A DNA stretch of 41,084 bases from Branchiostoma floridae (GCF_000003815.2 NC_049980.1:31861360-31902443); one strand, 5' to 3'; counted from the stretch's first letter, positions 9,569 through 21,200 are shown. Made by a program: numbers and translations. The notes: generated by a model from the letters alone, not told the origin.

Positions 9569-11700
9569 CGTTGGTAAGCTTAGGAGAGACCAGTAATGCT
9601 ATGAAAGACTTCACCGTTGAAAATTGTCCAACCCCGCGTTGGCAGGTACACTGTATCTATTTCAAAATACTCAGTCCACCTGCACCCTCTAGTATGCAGC
9701 ATGTAGCGTTGCGTTAACACCACAGTGATCTGTTCTTTCTTACGTGTTCAGGACCAACAGTATTACATGGATCCACGTTGCAGAGCTGAGCGCAATGACA
9801 ACAGTCTTGCACAACTCAGTGCAATGCTAAGTGCAGTGACCTCTTTGACAACAAATATTTGACCGCAACAAAATGTAAAACTTAAACACACAGTTACTGT
9901 AACATTGTTATGCGCGATAGTACCACAGTCATGACAGTGGTACCGACTAACTTGACAAATATTTAATAGAACGAAACAAAACATTTTTTTTAATCTAGTA
10001 TCTAGTAAAAGAGTTAATCATATGTAAAATGGTATTCAGCGACTTGATGCGGTGTCCGAACCCGGAAGTAAGTGAGTCGAGCGTTTTCGTGGGTGTCGAA
10101 TTAAGTTGTTCACGAAACAGCAGTTTTCCAGGCAATGTATCAAGTCGACAGCTACCCAGAATTGTCAAGTGTAGCATGAAGGTGATATTTATTCGATGAA
10201 CCATTGCTGATCTGTCCCACCTTAATACTGGACCAGGTATGTTGGTCTTCTTTGGCGTGTGGCGTGCATGTTTATTATGTGTAAGGTGGGGGCGTTCACC
10301 TCAAAATACACATTACGTCAAATAAACATTCCAACGCATTTGATGAGAAAATTGAAATGCAACTTGAGCGGCATTTTTTCCATAGTATGTCTATATCTAC
10401 ATGATCAGCTTTATTCCAAAACATTGGCTAGAAAATTCATGTTTCTACCGACTACTAATGTTGCCGCTGCATTGTATGATAGCTAACCTGCGTTACTGAT
10501 ATTACCGGCTAGCCTGGCCTAAGATTTTTACGATTTTATATTTTACGAGTAGTGTCGCATCTAATTTCTGACTAATACTCTTTCTCATTATTTTCAACCG
10601 ACTAGTACCACCGTCTAGCTAACCTACGTTGTATCCTATGATGTTTACAGTTTCATGCTTTACGAATGTCATATTTAATCACTGTCTAATATTCTTCCTG
10701 GGGCCAAGCTTCGTCATGCTTGACTTTAGGCTCCTATGATGTAAGTGCGGCTCGCCACGCCTGCACAGGTTCATGAAACAGGACTCGAAGGGAAAGGTCT
10801 TCTCTCAGCGATGAAGGACAAACAGTTTTGGAGGGCGAACTTTGTGTGCCTCACCTCTCAAGAGGAAGAAAGATGATGATGATGATGAATATTCTTCCTC
10901 ATTATTTTTGACAGTTCAACACTACCTGACTGACTCTGAGATATGCGACCAGAACTGACTTTTGACTCTGGTGAGTCGTACGAACATTGTTGTTAACGTC
11001 ACACAGTCAGAAAGCTATGAAGCTGTAGAGGGTTTATTGACATAACAAAAATACAGCAACTTTCCTACGGTCAACTACAAAGTCCAAAACAGAAATATCT
11101 TAGAATTCTTACTTCTAAATACAGGCGCCTAGCCTACGATCTCTGATACCTTAATACAATCAGGTGTGGCTGATATCATGTGTTTTAGTATTTTCTCTAG
11201 TAACAAAGCAATTTCAAATGTATTTAACATATATGTACATTGTTCATTCATACATGTCTATTCATAAAATACATCAGCTCCTGTTCTCAAACAAAAGGAG
11301 CTAATTGACTCATTTCAATGCATCAATCTTGTCTTACTTTTGTTTTCTTTTCATCTATTAAATTTTCCCTTCACACCCTTTGCATATCAATTCATAGGTA
11401 GGGTATAAAACCTGCTCTTCACATTTCCTCAGTGTCACTGAATGCTGTCTTGAGTAACTGCTTTTTGGCGTAAAACTTGTGTTAGCGCCGCCATCGAACA
11501 AGGACAAAATTAAACTCATAACAAACAGGCAGACAAATGTATTAGTATGCAATTTTGATATCGAGTAAGGGTCATACTTTCTAAGAGCGCAAATCCTGAC
11601 TCCCCCTCCCTATGTCTTAATGGTAGGACAAGGATGAAGTAACTATTATGTGATTCGCTGTAAGGGTGCAAAACGTCCAGTTTGGACAATGTAATTCTGA
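9569..11700. other. Divergent intergenic region, TatD to the 12-kb gene
   Basis: No supported exon. It should contain the TatD promoter; no TATA-type element in a telling position is evident. Noted: an imperfect 24-base palindrome at 9920-9943 (GTACCAC...GTGGTAC), a related AT-rich pair around 9848 and 9950, and a GATGATGATGATGATGAA tail near 10873-10890 after a unique-looking block, possibly the 3' end of an old retroposon. Confidence 0.4.
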
Positions 11701-11718
11701 GTTAAGCACATTATCTTA

Positions 11719-11929
11719 ATTAGGCTGGATACCAGACCCCCCGCCCGATCCTCATAAAAATCGCATACCACCCAGAATAGATAATTTTTGAGATCGGGGC
11801 TGGGGTCTNNNNNNNNNNNNNNNNNNNNNNNNNNNNNNNNNNNNNNNNNNNNNNNNNNNNNNNNNNNNNNNNNNNNNNNNNNNNNNNNNNNNNNNNNNNN
11901 NNNNNNNNGGGTCTGGTATCCAGCCTAAT
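11719..11929. mobile_element. TIR element interrupted by an assembly gap
   Basis: ATTAGGCTGGATACCAGACC at 11719-11738 and its reverse complement at the right end 11909-11929 are terminal inverted repeats. TATCTTA flanks both sides (11712-11718 and 11930-11936), a 7-bp target duplication. The interior is mostly the gap, so the true length and content are unknown. An exon-copy region follows directly. Confidence 0.75.
11809..11908. other. Assembly gap (100 N)
   Basis: Exactly 100 N bases, the usual placeholder for a gap of unknown size. A peptide read across it is meaningless. Confidence 0.99.
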
Positions 11930-11958
11930 TATCTTACAATTTGCGTTTACGTTTGCGC

Positions 11959-12048
11959 CCCGTTCCTCTCCAGGAAGCTGGCATGGGTTCTTCACCGATG
12001 ACCGTGCCTACCCGGGCCGACCTACCGGGCAGCAGTGGAAGCTGGACG
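11959..12048 (+). pseudogene. Truncated upstream copy of the exon at 12134
   Basis: 90 bases repeat 12119-12208 with only scattered substitutions, including the intronic CCGTTCCTCT tract, the acceptor and the codons for SWHGFFTDDRAYPGR. Homology stops at GCTGGACG and no donor follows, so it cannot be spliced as an intact exon. Spacing between copies is 160 bases. Confidence 0.75.
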
Positions 12049-12133
12049 GCATATCTTATCTAACCTTTATCAACATATATTAAAATCTGCTTTTGAAACA
12101 TTTGTGAAACGTTTGGATCCCGTTCCTCTGCAG

Positions 12134-12310
12134 GCAGCTGGCATGGGTTCTTCACGGATGACCGCGCCTACCCGGGCCGGCCCGCCGGGCAGCAGTGGAA
12201 GCTGGACGTGCATCTGGCCTTCGTGATCCACAGCAGCGACTACAGGAGCTTCTTCGGCTTCGGTACGGACGAGATCGGCGAGTTTCAGTTCACGGAGGGG
12301 AGAGTTAGAG
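12134..12310 (+). CDS. Unrecognised gene, penultimate exon
   Basis: 177 bases, acceptor TCTGCAG|GC, donor AGAG|GTTTGT, symmetric phase 1. Open throughout and GC-rich. It has a truncated duplicate at 11959-12048. Confidence 0.65.
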
Positions 12311-13032
12311 GTTTGTTTGAACCTTTATTTATTCATAAGAAGCTCAAATTGGCCAGTAGGCCGCTTTTTATGGAGGTCATGAGGTAGGTAAAGGTCAGAT
12401 AGAACATAACAGAGATTATTATTACAGATTACATTGAGTCCTAATAAATCTATCAACCTAGTGAGTGGCGATGTTATTTTCAATGAAAAATTGAGCAACG
12501 TTGAAAACCTACTTAATTCAATACTATTTGGTAAAGACATTATTTGCAAATTCGAGTATAAATGTGGTATAAGGGAAACATTCTTTGTTTCGAAATTAAT
12601 ATGCTCTGAGAAGTCTATTGCCTGTGTTACCGTGATCCTTTAAGTGAAAGAATGAATGTCTTATGTATGTTAATATAGATTTCTAAACGATGTTATATGC
12701 TCCAAACTTAAATTTGTTCTGCTGAATACTGCGGAAGTTGACTTCTTTGATCCAGCTCCGAAGGAAATAATCACCCGACTGTGAGCATCAAACATAACCA
12801 CAACTTGAGCAAGCAACTTTCCAACATTCTGCATCAGCTTTCTTTGTTTGTTTGTTTACATTATGTTCTATTTTATACAGCTGGGGCAGTGTCCTACTTC
12901 AAGCAGTATTCCACACACACAGTGACGTACCACGGACAGCAGAGAGGACACATGATGTCAGGGAGGTGGTTTCTTACAGACTTTCCGTGGGTCCAGGGAG
13001 GATGGTCACTTTGGCCTCACGTTCAGAACTAA
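12134..13032 (+). CDS. Last two exons of an unrecognised G/W-rich beta-domain protein
   Basis: Exons 12134-12310 (phase 1 to 1) and 12881-13032 (ending TAA) join cleanly and encode about 109 residues. Reading: SWHGFFTDDRAYPGR, a W-K-L-D strand, FGFGTDEIGEFQF, then SYFKQYSTHTVTYHG, SGRWFL and GGWSLWPH near the end. The pattern G.G.D.iG.F...G...y.KqY..H.V.Y.G...G.W.....G...LWP suggests a small beta-sandwich or barrel domain that I have seen in uncharacterised proteins, but I cannot name the family. Upstream exons were not found; they may lie in or left of the gap, or the locus may be a partial gene. GC-rich coding sequence contrasts with the AT-rich surroundings, which supports coding function. 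Confidence 0.65.
12881..13032 (+). CDS. Unrecognised gene, terminal exon
   Basis: Acceptor TTTTATACAG|CT after a pyrimidine tract, TAA at 13030-13032. Encodes GAVSYFKQYSTHTVTYHG to SLWPHVQN. Phase matches the preceding donor. Confidence 0.65.
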
Positions 13033-14220
13033 CTGTGGGAGGAAGACTCGCCCTCTCGTGTCAAGCAGCCACCAGCCAATCACGTCGCAGGTTATGACCA
13101 GGAGGCAACGTCATTGGTCAACGTCAACAACTTCAATAACAGGAGAGGGAGTATCTGATTGGCTGACGGCTGCCCATCGCTAATGCAGCGAGAAGAACAG
13201 ATCTTGGGCCAGTACTCCAGGATAGTCACTTGATACATACAACTTACAAGTGGCGGGCATTTCATGAGGGTTTGGTTGGGAGCTAGTAGTAGCTGTCATT
13301 CCTTTAACTGGCGTTTAAAAGAAATCACGGCCACTTCTAGTCCCCAAGCAAAATCTCTGATGCTTGGAGAATAGACATGAGAGGATGGGATAAGAAGTGT
13401 AAACTTTTACCATATAATATAATTATATTTTGCTATCAAATGCAAAAAACTAGAGTTCCACGAACACATACCTTTGCCAAATAAACCAGGTTTGTTATGT
13501 CGAATGATGTCTGTAGACATAGATGTGCTACTCATTACATTTTATTTCATATGCCCGGAGTTGGTTCATAACAATTCGCCATTGCTTATACAAATTAGAT
13601 CCCTATTTACATAATGATAGTAAATTGTATCAAGCATCACTTAAGCTATCAGCATACCAAAAATCATGATGATCCTTTCATCCCTTCTTGACTTATTCTC
13701 TTTCAAAGTAGGAAACTAAACCGGCTCCTGCAGTTCAAGAAAAGACGTTACCGGACCCAAACATACACCTCTTAGTTACTCTCTGCCATCTTTCTCAGTT
13801 CCATATGTGTCAAGTTTGAAAGTCCTATCACGGAATTCAGTGGATTTATCAACTTTCCGCATTATGCAAATTAGCTGTTAATTTATATGATTAGTATCTC
13901 ATTATGTACGTTTTTACTTAGTATATCTACATACCAAAAATCATGACGATCCGTCAACATGTTCATATTTTGCCATTAATTATGCAAATGAGATCATCAT
14001 CTGCATAATTAATATGTATAGATATTTCTTTCTTTCTTAGCTACAAATGTGACAAGTTTGAAAGTCCTATAAAGGAATGCAGTGGATTAACAAACTTTCC
14101 TCATTAATTATGCAATTTAGCTGTCGATTTGCATAATTAGAATTCCATCATGTAAGTCTTCCCTTTGGCAATCTACATACCAAAAATCATGACGATCCGT
14201 CAACACGTTTATATTTTCTC

Positions 14221-14256
14221 ATTAATTATGCAAATGAGGTCATTTGCATAATTAAT
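14221..14256. repeat. Perfect palindrome with facing octamer motifs
   Basis: ATTAATTATGCAAATGA (14221-14237) and its exact reverse complement (14240-14256) are separated by GG. Each arm holds ATGCAAAT, the POU-factor octamer. Similar imperfect pairs recur in neighbouring units. Confidence 0.8.
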
Positions 14257-15748
14257 ATGCATTGATATTTCTCTCTTTCTCATCTATATATGTGACAAGT
14301 TTGAAAGTCCTATGATGAAATGCAGTGGATTTATAAACTTTCCTCATTAATTATGTAAATTAGTTCCTAATTTGCATATTTATAATTTCATAATGTACTT
14401 TGTTACTTGGGCTATCTACATACCAAAAATCGTGATGATCCATCAAGACGTTCTCGAGGTATTCTCGTCCAAAGTTTGAAAGGAAATTGGCGACTGCAGT
14501 TCCAAACAAGCCGCTAGGGGGTCCAAACTCACAGCACTTACTCTCTGCCCCAAGGGCTATCTACCACTCAAAAATCATAACCACAGCATGTCCAGAACAC
14601 GAGATATAAAAAATTGAGGTTCTGCTGCAGTACCTTAGCAAGCCGCTAGGGGGCCCATTATCAAACTTGACCTTCCTTTTCCCGACCTCTACCCACCTAC
14701 CAAATATCATTGGGATCCATCAAAGGCTTCTCGAGTTATTCTCTTTCAAAGTCTTTAAATACACCCCTTATACTCTCTTTCCTCTTTCTCAGTTACATGT
14801 GTGACAACGTTGAAACTACTATAATGGAATGCAGTGGATTTATGAACTTTTCATAATCAATTATGCAAATTAACTGTTAATTTGCATAATAAGTATCACA
14901 TTGTGTAAGTCTTCACTTAGGCTATCTACATGCCAAAAATCGTGACGATCCGTCAACACGTTGAACTTCATATTTTGTCATTAATTATGTAAATGAGGTT
15001 GTCATTTGCATGATTAATATGTATTGCCATTTCTCTCCTCTCAGCTACATATGTGACAAGTTTCAAAGTCCTATCATGGAATGTAGTGGATTTATAAACT
15101 TTCCTCATTAATTATACAAATTATCTGTTGATTTGCATAATTGGTATCTCATTATGTAGGTCTTCACTTACGCTACCTACATACCAAAAAACATGATGAT
15201 CCGTCAACATGTTCAAATTTTCTCATTAATTATGCAAATGAGGTCATCATTTGCATAATTGATAGCTATTGACATTTCTCTCCTTCTCAGCTACATATGT
15301 GACAAGTTTGAAAGTCCTATCATGGAATGCAATTGATTTATAAACTCTCCTCATTAATTATGCAAATTAGCTGTTGATTTACATAATTAGTATTCAATTA
15401 TGTAAGTCAACACTCATTCTATCTACATACCAAAAATCATGAAGATCCGTCAACACGTTCTCGAGTTATTCTCGTCCAAAGTTTGAAAGGAAACCGGCGC
15501 CTGCAGTACCAAAAAAGCCGCTAGGGGGCCCAAACTCACAGCACATACTCTCTGCCCCGTGGGCTATCTACCACCCATAAATCATGACCACAGCATGTCC
15601 AGAACACGAGATATAAAAAATTGAGTTTCCGCTGCAGAACCTTAGCAAGCCGCTAGGGGGCCCATTATCGAACTTGACCTTCGTTTTCCCGACCCCTACC
15701 CACCTACCAAATATTATCGGGATCCATCCAAGGCTTCTTGAGTTATGC

Positions 15749-15774
15749 TGTTAACACACACACACACACACACA
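15749..15774. repeat. (AC)n microsatellite
   Basis: A run of alternating A and C close to the right end of the octamer-rich element. Confidence 0.9.
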
Positions 15775-16574
15775 GACCCACAAGCCCAAAACATAACCTT
15801 AGCCATTCTGGCAAAGGTAATGAGAGAGCTTAGATATGTATCTCAATATTGTTGCACATTTTTGACTAGATTGCACTATGCTAGAAATGAATTCTAAAGG
15901 ACCCTTGGAAGTGTTCCTTGCTCTATAAATTATACCTCTATGTATTTTACATGTTACACTGTGGTGTTATGTTTAAGATCAATTGATGTTGTGCCGAGAT
16001 GGAGAAGAAATTAAGATACAAGATAGAACAGGCAGTAGAGTTTAGGACAGCATGTTGCTACCAGTATCCAGGGATATTCAGTATGGGTTTAACATTACAG
16101 ATAGAATACAAATGTATTTGTTTCTTACGAATTTTCATGATACCTGATTTTCACCCCGTCATATACATTGGATTTCTTTTACTTTTATGAGATCTACCAA
16201 GCGACAGAACATACTAGTAGTATACACAAGGCTTATCAGTTATGAATGACAAAAATGTCTGGTTGCAATAAGTTTGTATAATATTAAGTGTTACCAGTAT
16301 ATAGGTTGTATAAAGTACTGACTGTGAAGTACTATTTTGTGAATATGAAATGATACACATGTACAAATGTAGACAAATAGCCTTTATAATATATGACAGG
16401 TGTGAGCAACAATTTTGGGGGATTTATCAACAACTGACTTATTTTGTTTCCAAGCAAGAACTTAGTTAGACCCAGCATCAGTAACGTGCAAAACTGGTGG
16501 AAGTCTTAATCTGTTGCATTTGGTTGGTTCAAGGAGTCGTTGGTTGAATGTACAATGTGTTGCTCTATCTGGTC

Positions 16575-16580
16575 AATAAA
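16575..16580 (+). terminator. Candidate polyadenylation signal AATAAA
   Basis: AATAAA within the 29-base block 16554-16582 identical to the one downstream of PAM. It could end a 3.5-kb 3' untranslated region of the 12-kb gene, or simply belong to a dispersed repeat. Confidence 0.35.
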
Positions 16581-16582
16581 TC

Positions 16583-18044
16583 AAACTTGAACACATTATT
16601 CCGCTTTCTTATTTCCAGATATACATATAGCGCTGTAGTAACACTGATTTCCTCAAAATCAACTGCCCACAACATAGCCAACCGAAACATTGATAAATTA
16701 AAAAATCCTACCTAAATTGTGCAAATTAGCTCCTGTTAATAGCATTTATGTCCAGGTAGTAATCAAAGCAATAACACTTGACAGTAACCAATGCACTGTA
16801 GTTGGAGTCTTATCTGCCATTATCATATTGCCAGGCGCCGCGGACCAATCAGAAGGCCCTTTCCACGTTGGTTATGACGCCGTAACACAAAGACTCCCGC
16901 CAGCCCGGCATGTATCGCCCTTCTGATTGGTCAGAATGAATAGATGCAAATCGACACCGGTGCCGATGTCGATTCATTCTGACCAATCAGAAGGAGCGAT
17001 ACACACAGGATATGAAGGCATTGGCCAATTAAAAGGAGCGAAACATATGCCAGAGCAGAGGGAATAAGTACAGACTGCAAGAAGGGGGGAATGGCTCCTA
17101 AAGAGCCAAAGACTACAATGTTTTGAATATTTTCTGTGGAAATTTTGGTTTCAAAATGCAATCTGTAATCTCCTTACAAATGTATGTACCAAAGAACAAA
17201 TGTGAATTTTCAGAAATTCGACAAAGGAATTCACACGTATAGTACCAAGGGATCTATGCGTCATACAGGAGTTTGCAAGTTTGGTTCGCTTCGCTCACTT
17301 GGTGGTTTTATTCGGAGGTTATAGCAAAGGACCAGGCGTTATGACACCATATACACCTTGGGGCGGGTCATTAACCCTTAATTCAACAGCTGTTGTGCCA
17401 ATTAAGTCGCGAGACAAACCCAACATCTGCTTCGAGAAATTCTAATCAACACAGACCCACAAAAGACAACGACCGTTCCACATTCCACGAAGATAGGGTG
17501 ATTGGTGCATTCTATGTTCTGAATTTGGTAAATTCTATGCTCAAATTCTATGTAACAAGTAGCCACTGCCTTGATTTAACACAGAGTGTTGACAGTATAC
17601 ATGTATAAGCTAACAAGTGCATGTATTTCCTTCTGAATCAGTTGTTATCCTTTTAAAAGACAATATCAGAGCAGCAAATATTGTATACACCATAAGCTAC
17701 ATTTGGAGTTTTAAAAATTCCTAACTGGAGGTGCCCTAACATAACAATTACATGCTTTTTCACGCAGTCCAAGTGATGGCACTCCATTGCTAGTTGCCAG
17801 AGAGTGGTCAGGTTTTGATGGATAAACATAATATTCATCTGAAGAACATAGTATTATTTGGATAAGAATTGCATTGAATCTCTTTCAGTTCAAGCGGCAA
17901 ACTGTGTGAGATGTTTTCATAAATGCATATTCCCCCCCCCCCACATGCCCCATTAAAACCGCAAGTTTTCACCTTGTTTTTTTTTCATAAAACAATGACA
18001 CATTTACAAAATACTGAATATCAAATATTCATTACACTGATCAT
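16583..18044. other. Convergent intergenic region before POLQ
   Basis: No supported exon. Contents: the CCAAT inverted repeat, a stretch at about 17540-17615 resembling the TatD 3' flank (GTAGCCACTGCC...GACAGTATA), and a block at 17732-17830 that recurs inverted at about 25319-25403. A poly-C run lies near 17930-17942. Confidence 0.5.
16913..17001. repeat. Inverted repeat with CCAAT boxes
   Basis: Arms of about 29 bases (16913-16941 and about 16972-17001) pair almost perfectly around GATGCAAATCGACACCGGTG-type sequence. Each arm holds CTGATTGGTCAGAATGAAT or its complement, so inverted CCAAT boxes face each other; another GACCAATCAGAAGG lies at 16843-16856 and a looser one at about 17022. It could be a MITE or a CCAAT-rich regulatory cluster. 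Confidence 0.6.
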
Positions 18045-18271
18045 TTAAATGTCCAGTGTTTTCAGTTGTCCCCATGTGGGTCCCACCTTGACCTTGACCG
18101 GTAGCTCTACAGAGAGCTCCATCGCTTTCTCCATCTTATGTTTTACAATCTGTGCCACCTTTTGTTCATCCTCCTCATGAACTTCATAGATCAGCTCATC
18201 GTGAAGCTGCAGGATAAGGTAGGCTCCCCTTGGGGGTGAGGATGGCTGTTGGGATCTCCTCTTATCAGTGT
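18045..18271 (-). CDS. POLQ: POLQ terminal exon: motif C and stop
   Basis: 227 bases, acceptor CTTGCAG|ACACTG, TAA at 18047-18045. Encodes a Pro/Ser loop, LILQLHDELIYEVHEED with the motif C catalytic Asp, VAQIVKHKMEKAM and the C-terminal GPTWGQLKTLDI. Confidence 0.96.
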
Positions 18272-21200
18272 CTGCAAGGAAAATTATCAAAGCACAATTG
18301 AGAAATATTTACTGGTACATGCTGATTGAATTACCGAATCTGTTTTTTTAAATAATTAGACCATACTGAGTTTGATTATCCTCTGGGCACTGATGCTAGA
18401 CTGACCAAGACTGTTGAGAATACTCAAAGATTAAAATGTTAGGCAAAAAAGTTACCTTCATTATAAAAACATACGGAATATTTCTGTGCATATACTATCT
18501 TCAACGATATACAGAACATAGTAACCAAAATAATGAAATCATTTTTGTTGCTCTTTTTTACATCTTCTTCTTTGCCTTTAGAATTGACTTTGGCATTCTA
18601 CAACCTTAGTACACATTTTCTGATACTTTTGTTCACAATCTATGGCAAATTTCCGTATTTGCTCTCTTTGCAGCACAATTTTGTTTTGGAATTGAAAATG
18701 GATGAAAGAATCAATGTCATCAATAATCAAGTCAGTGTAAGTCTAAAGTAGAAAACAGAAATCAGCAGACAGAACATTGACTATTTGGAACTCCAACCCA
18801 CCAGCAGCAGCAGCAGTGCTTTCCCCATGTCTGTGGCTCCTCCTAGTGTCAGGAAACTCCTGCTGCAGTCTCTGGTCAATCAATACCATGGCTTTCTTCA
18901 CCAGGTCAGCAGCAGAACCTGGGGAAAACATTTAAGAGGAAAGAATAGAAACTAACCCTACAGCCAACAGATCTATGAATCCAAATTTCTAGTATCCTCC
19001 CTTGAAGGTATGAGTGTTGAGGCCATGTACAGTATCATTTTTACCTGCTGTGTTTGGGTTAGAACATTCAAGAGCTAAAAACAAGCTGGCATTCAGATGT
19101 TCAGGTTTTAAGTAGGAGTGAAGTGTATCACCTTGAAACAGTACTACATTTAGATCTGTACTAATCCAGGCGATTGCTGCCTTGGATGAAGATAGCAGAG
19201 AGAAATAATTAACTGCAAATGCTAAATTAGTGGAAATTGTTAACCACAAGCAAGGACATTGAAAATGACATAACCTTATATTAATTGGTGTTATTTTCTT
19301 GGTAGAATGGATTCACATATGTGCACATATTGTGCACAAAAGTTATCACTAAGTAACACAGTTGCAAGGTAAATTGATTTCATCTTTAAGTTATTGAAAT
19401 GTCTGATTCTGTGTGCAGTGTTAAGATCTTATCCATGTAGTACTCTGAGTAGGTACCCTAAAATAGATCCGAGCCAAAAAATAAATGACTGCATGGATGC
19501 ATGTTTGTAGCAGAAGGAATTCCCATTTTGCCAACCGAACTGGTCTCAAAAGCTTGATTGGTAAAAGTTTGTTAAACTTTGTAACTGAAGAATTTATCAT
19601 GTAAAGTTTGGCAGCCTCGTGCTAGGTCGGAGGTACACAGTTCTGGCTTCTGAGTGGTGCGGTTGTACGCCTCTATCTTTTGACTAATTGTAGTTTGTAA
19701 TTGCTATATGCTAGTATGGTTTCTGGTCATTGGCAATTTTTTCCAATGATATAGTCAGTAAATGTGCTCAACATGGAATGAATGATATGCTGACAATTCA
19801 TGTACATGTAGCTTCACTGAAGCGTGAACGTGACCATGTAAAACACGTATTATAACATAGAAGTCTGTATATAGGAAGAAAAAAATGAGACCTTATTAAT
19901 GGTTGTTTCAATAAGCCTGTTAAGCTGGTTGCCTTAAGCTTGTTAAAGTGCAAGATAAACATGTGCTTTAATAAAAGCTGGCATTTTGCCAAGGTTTGCA
20001 TGTGAACGTTTTTTCTAGTTATTACAGTCATATAAATAGAAACAGAGTAACTAAACCTGATATGGTCGCATGCAGAGATTCACAAATATGCAAATGAGGT
20101 ATGTCCAGGAATATAAAAGTGAATATGTTTAGTGAAACTTTTTGTCATACAGTATGCAATTATTTTCGAGACAATCAGTTTCTTCTCGTGTAATTATGTG
20201 ATATAAATGTTTTATGGGCATCTTAAGAGATGTTAGAATGACATATAAGCAGAGACATGACATGACATTACATATTACATGTTGTTCGTTCATTCAAATA
20301 TTCCAACAGCGGAAAAATGTTCTGGTCAAAAGACAAAAGTATTGTTTACTAGTAGTACTTCAATGAATGTAAAAAAAAAAGAAAGTTGAAAAAATTTCCT
20401 GGCCACGGAATCGAGCCCGGAGCGTTGGTTTACAACGCGTAAACTTTACCACTGGCCTAGTTCTAACTTGTTGTTGAAAGACTTTTCTTAACAGGGTTAC
20501 AAATGTAAGACATAGATTGGACAGGTCCGTTCATTCCAACATCTGAACATCACAACGGCGATTACTCTGGCGACAAGTGTGATCTGCTCACCTTGTATTG
20601 TAGTGTTGAACGCCTGCCTCTCTGCTTGGCTGAGTTTATAATAATCCTCCCCATTGATGTCTGGGAGGTACCGCCTGCGTTCTGCCATCGTCTGAACATA
20701 CCCGTTCCTCTTACACTGGTCCACTGTAGTTTGGCGGTATCGCTGTATGCCTAACCAGTCAACATAGGAACAGAGATGAACTGGATTGATCATAGACGTG
20801 CATTGTCTGTCTTTAAATTTATCAGTCTGTGAACACAATCATTAAATTTAACAAATTCACAAAGGACTGGTATGCAAGACAGTTCTTACGTTAACAATGA
20901 AAAATCAGTTAATTGAAAAATTGTAAAATCTGAGCTTTGTAAATTTGATACCAGTCCTCCGTCATTTTGAATGGCATCCTGCCTTCACCCTTGATGCTGC
21001 CATACAAACCTAAGCATCCTGTTGTAGCAATCAATTCTGTTATCAGTCCTGGATAGTCTGTGTAATAAAAACTCTGCTGTCTGAGGCTCCCTTATCCCTG
21101 CAGATTGGGTCCGGCAGATGTTGGACATGCTGCAATAAGCAGGATTTAATCGGCTAAGTTTTAGATAATTTAGATACCGAACCCACCTGTGTAACTGGAT

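Larger units (their letters stand above)
13449..15820. repeat. Octamer-rich interspersed element with internal 245-bp tandem units
   Basis: Begins AACTAGAGTTCCACGAAC with ACCTTTGCCA at 13470-13479 and ends with the reverse complement TGGCAAAGGT at 15809-15818. Inside, a unit of about 245 bases recurs at least six times, marked by CTACATACCAAAAATCATGA (about 13930, 14174, 14416, 14925, 15178, 15422). A second unit with GCCGCTAGGGGG recurs at about 14510 and 15515, giving a higher-order period near 1004 bases. ATGCAAAT or ATTTGCAT octamers occur a dozen times or more. No coding sequence. Related copies lie at 36952-37860 and, reversed, at 27845-27960 plus 33503-34381. Confidence 0.8.

Noticed and set aside
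11720-11995. ORF reading through the N run
   Set aside because: More than a third of it is unknown bases and the ends belong to inverted repeats of a TIR element.
13449-15820. Regularly spaced repeats that could suggest a CRISPR array
   Set aside because: Units are about 245 bases, AT-rich and diverged, with no short identical repeats or unique spacers, in a eukaryotic setting.
20398-20475. tRNA gene
   Set aside because: A- and B-box-like sequences are present, but the T and anticodon stems pair poorly, so only a tRNA-derived relic is called.
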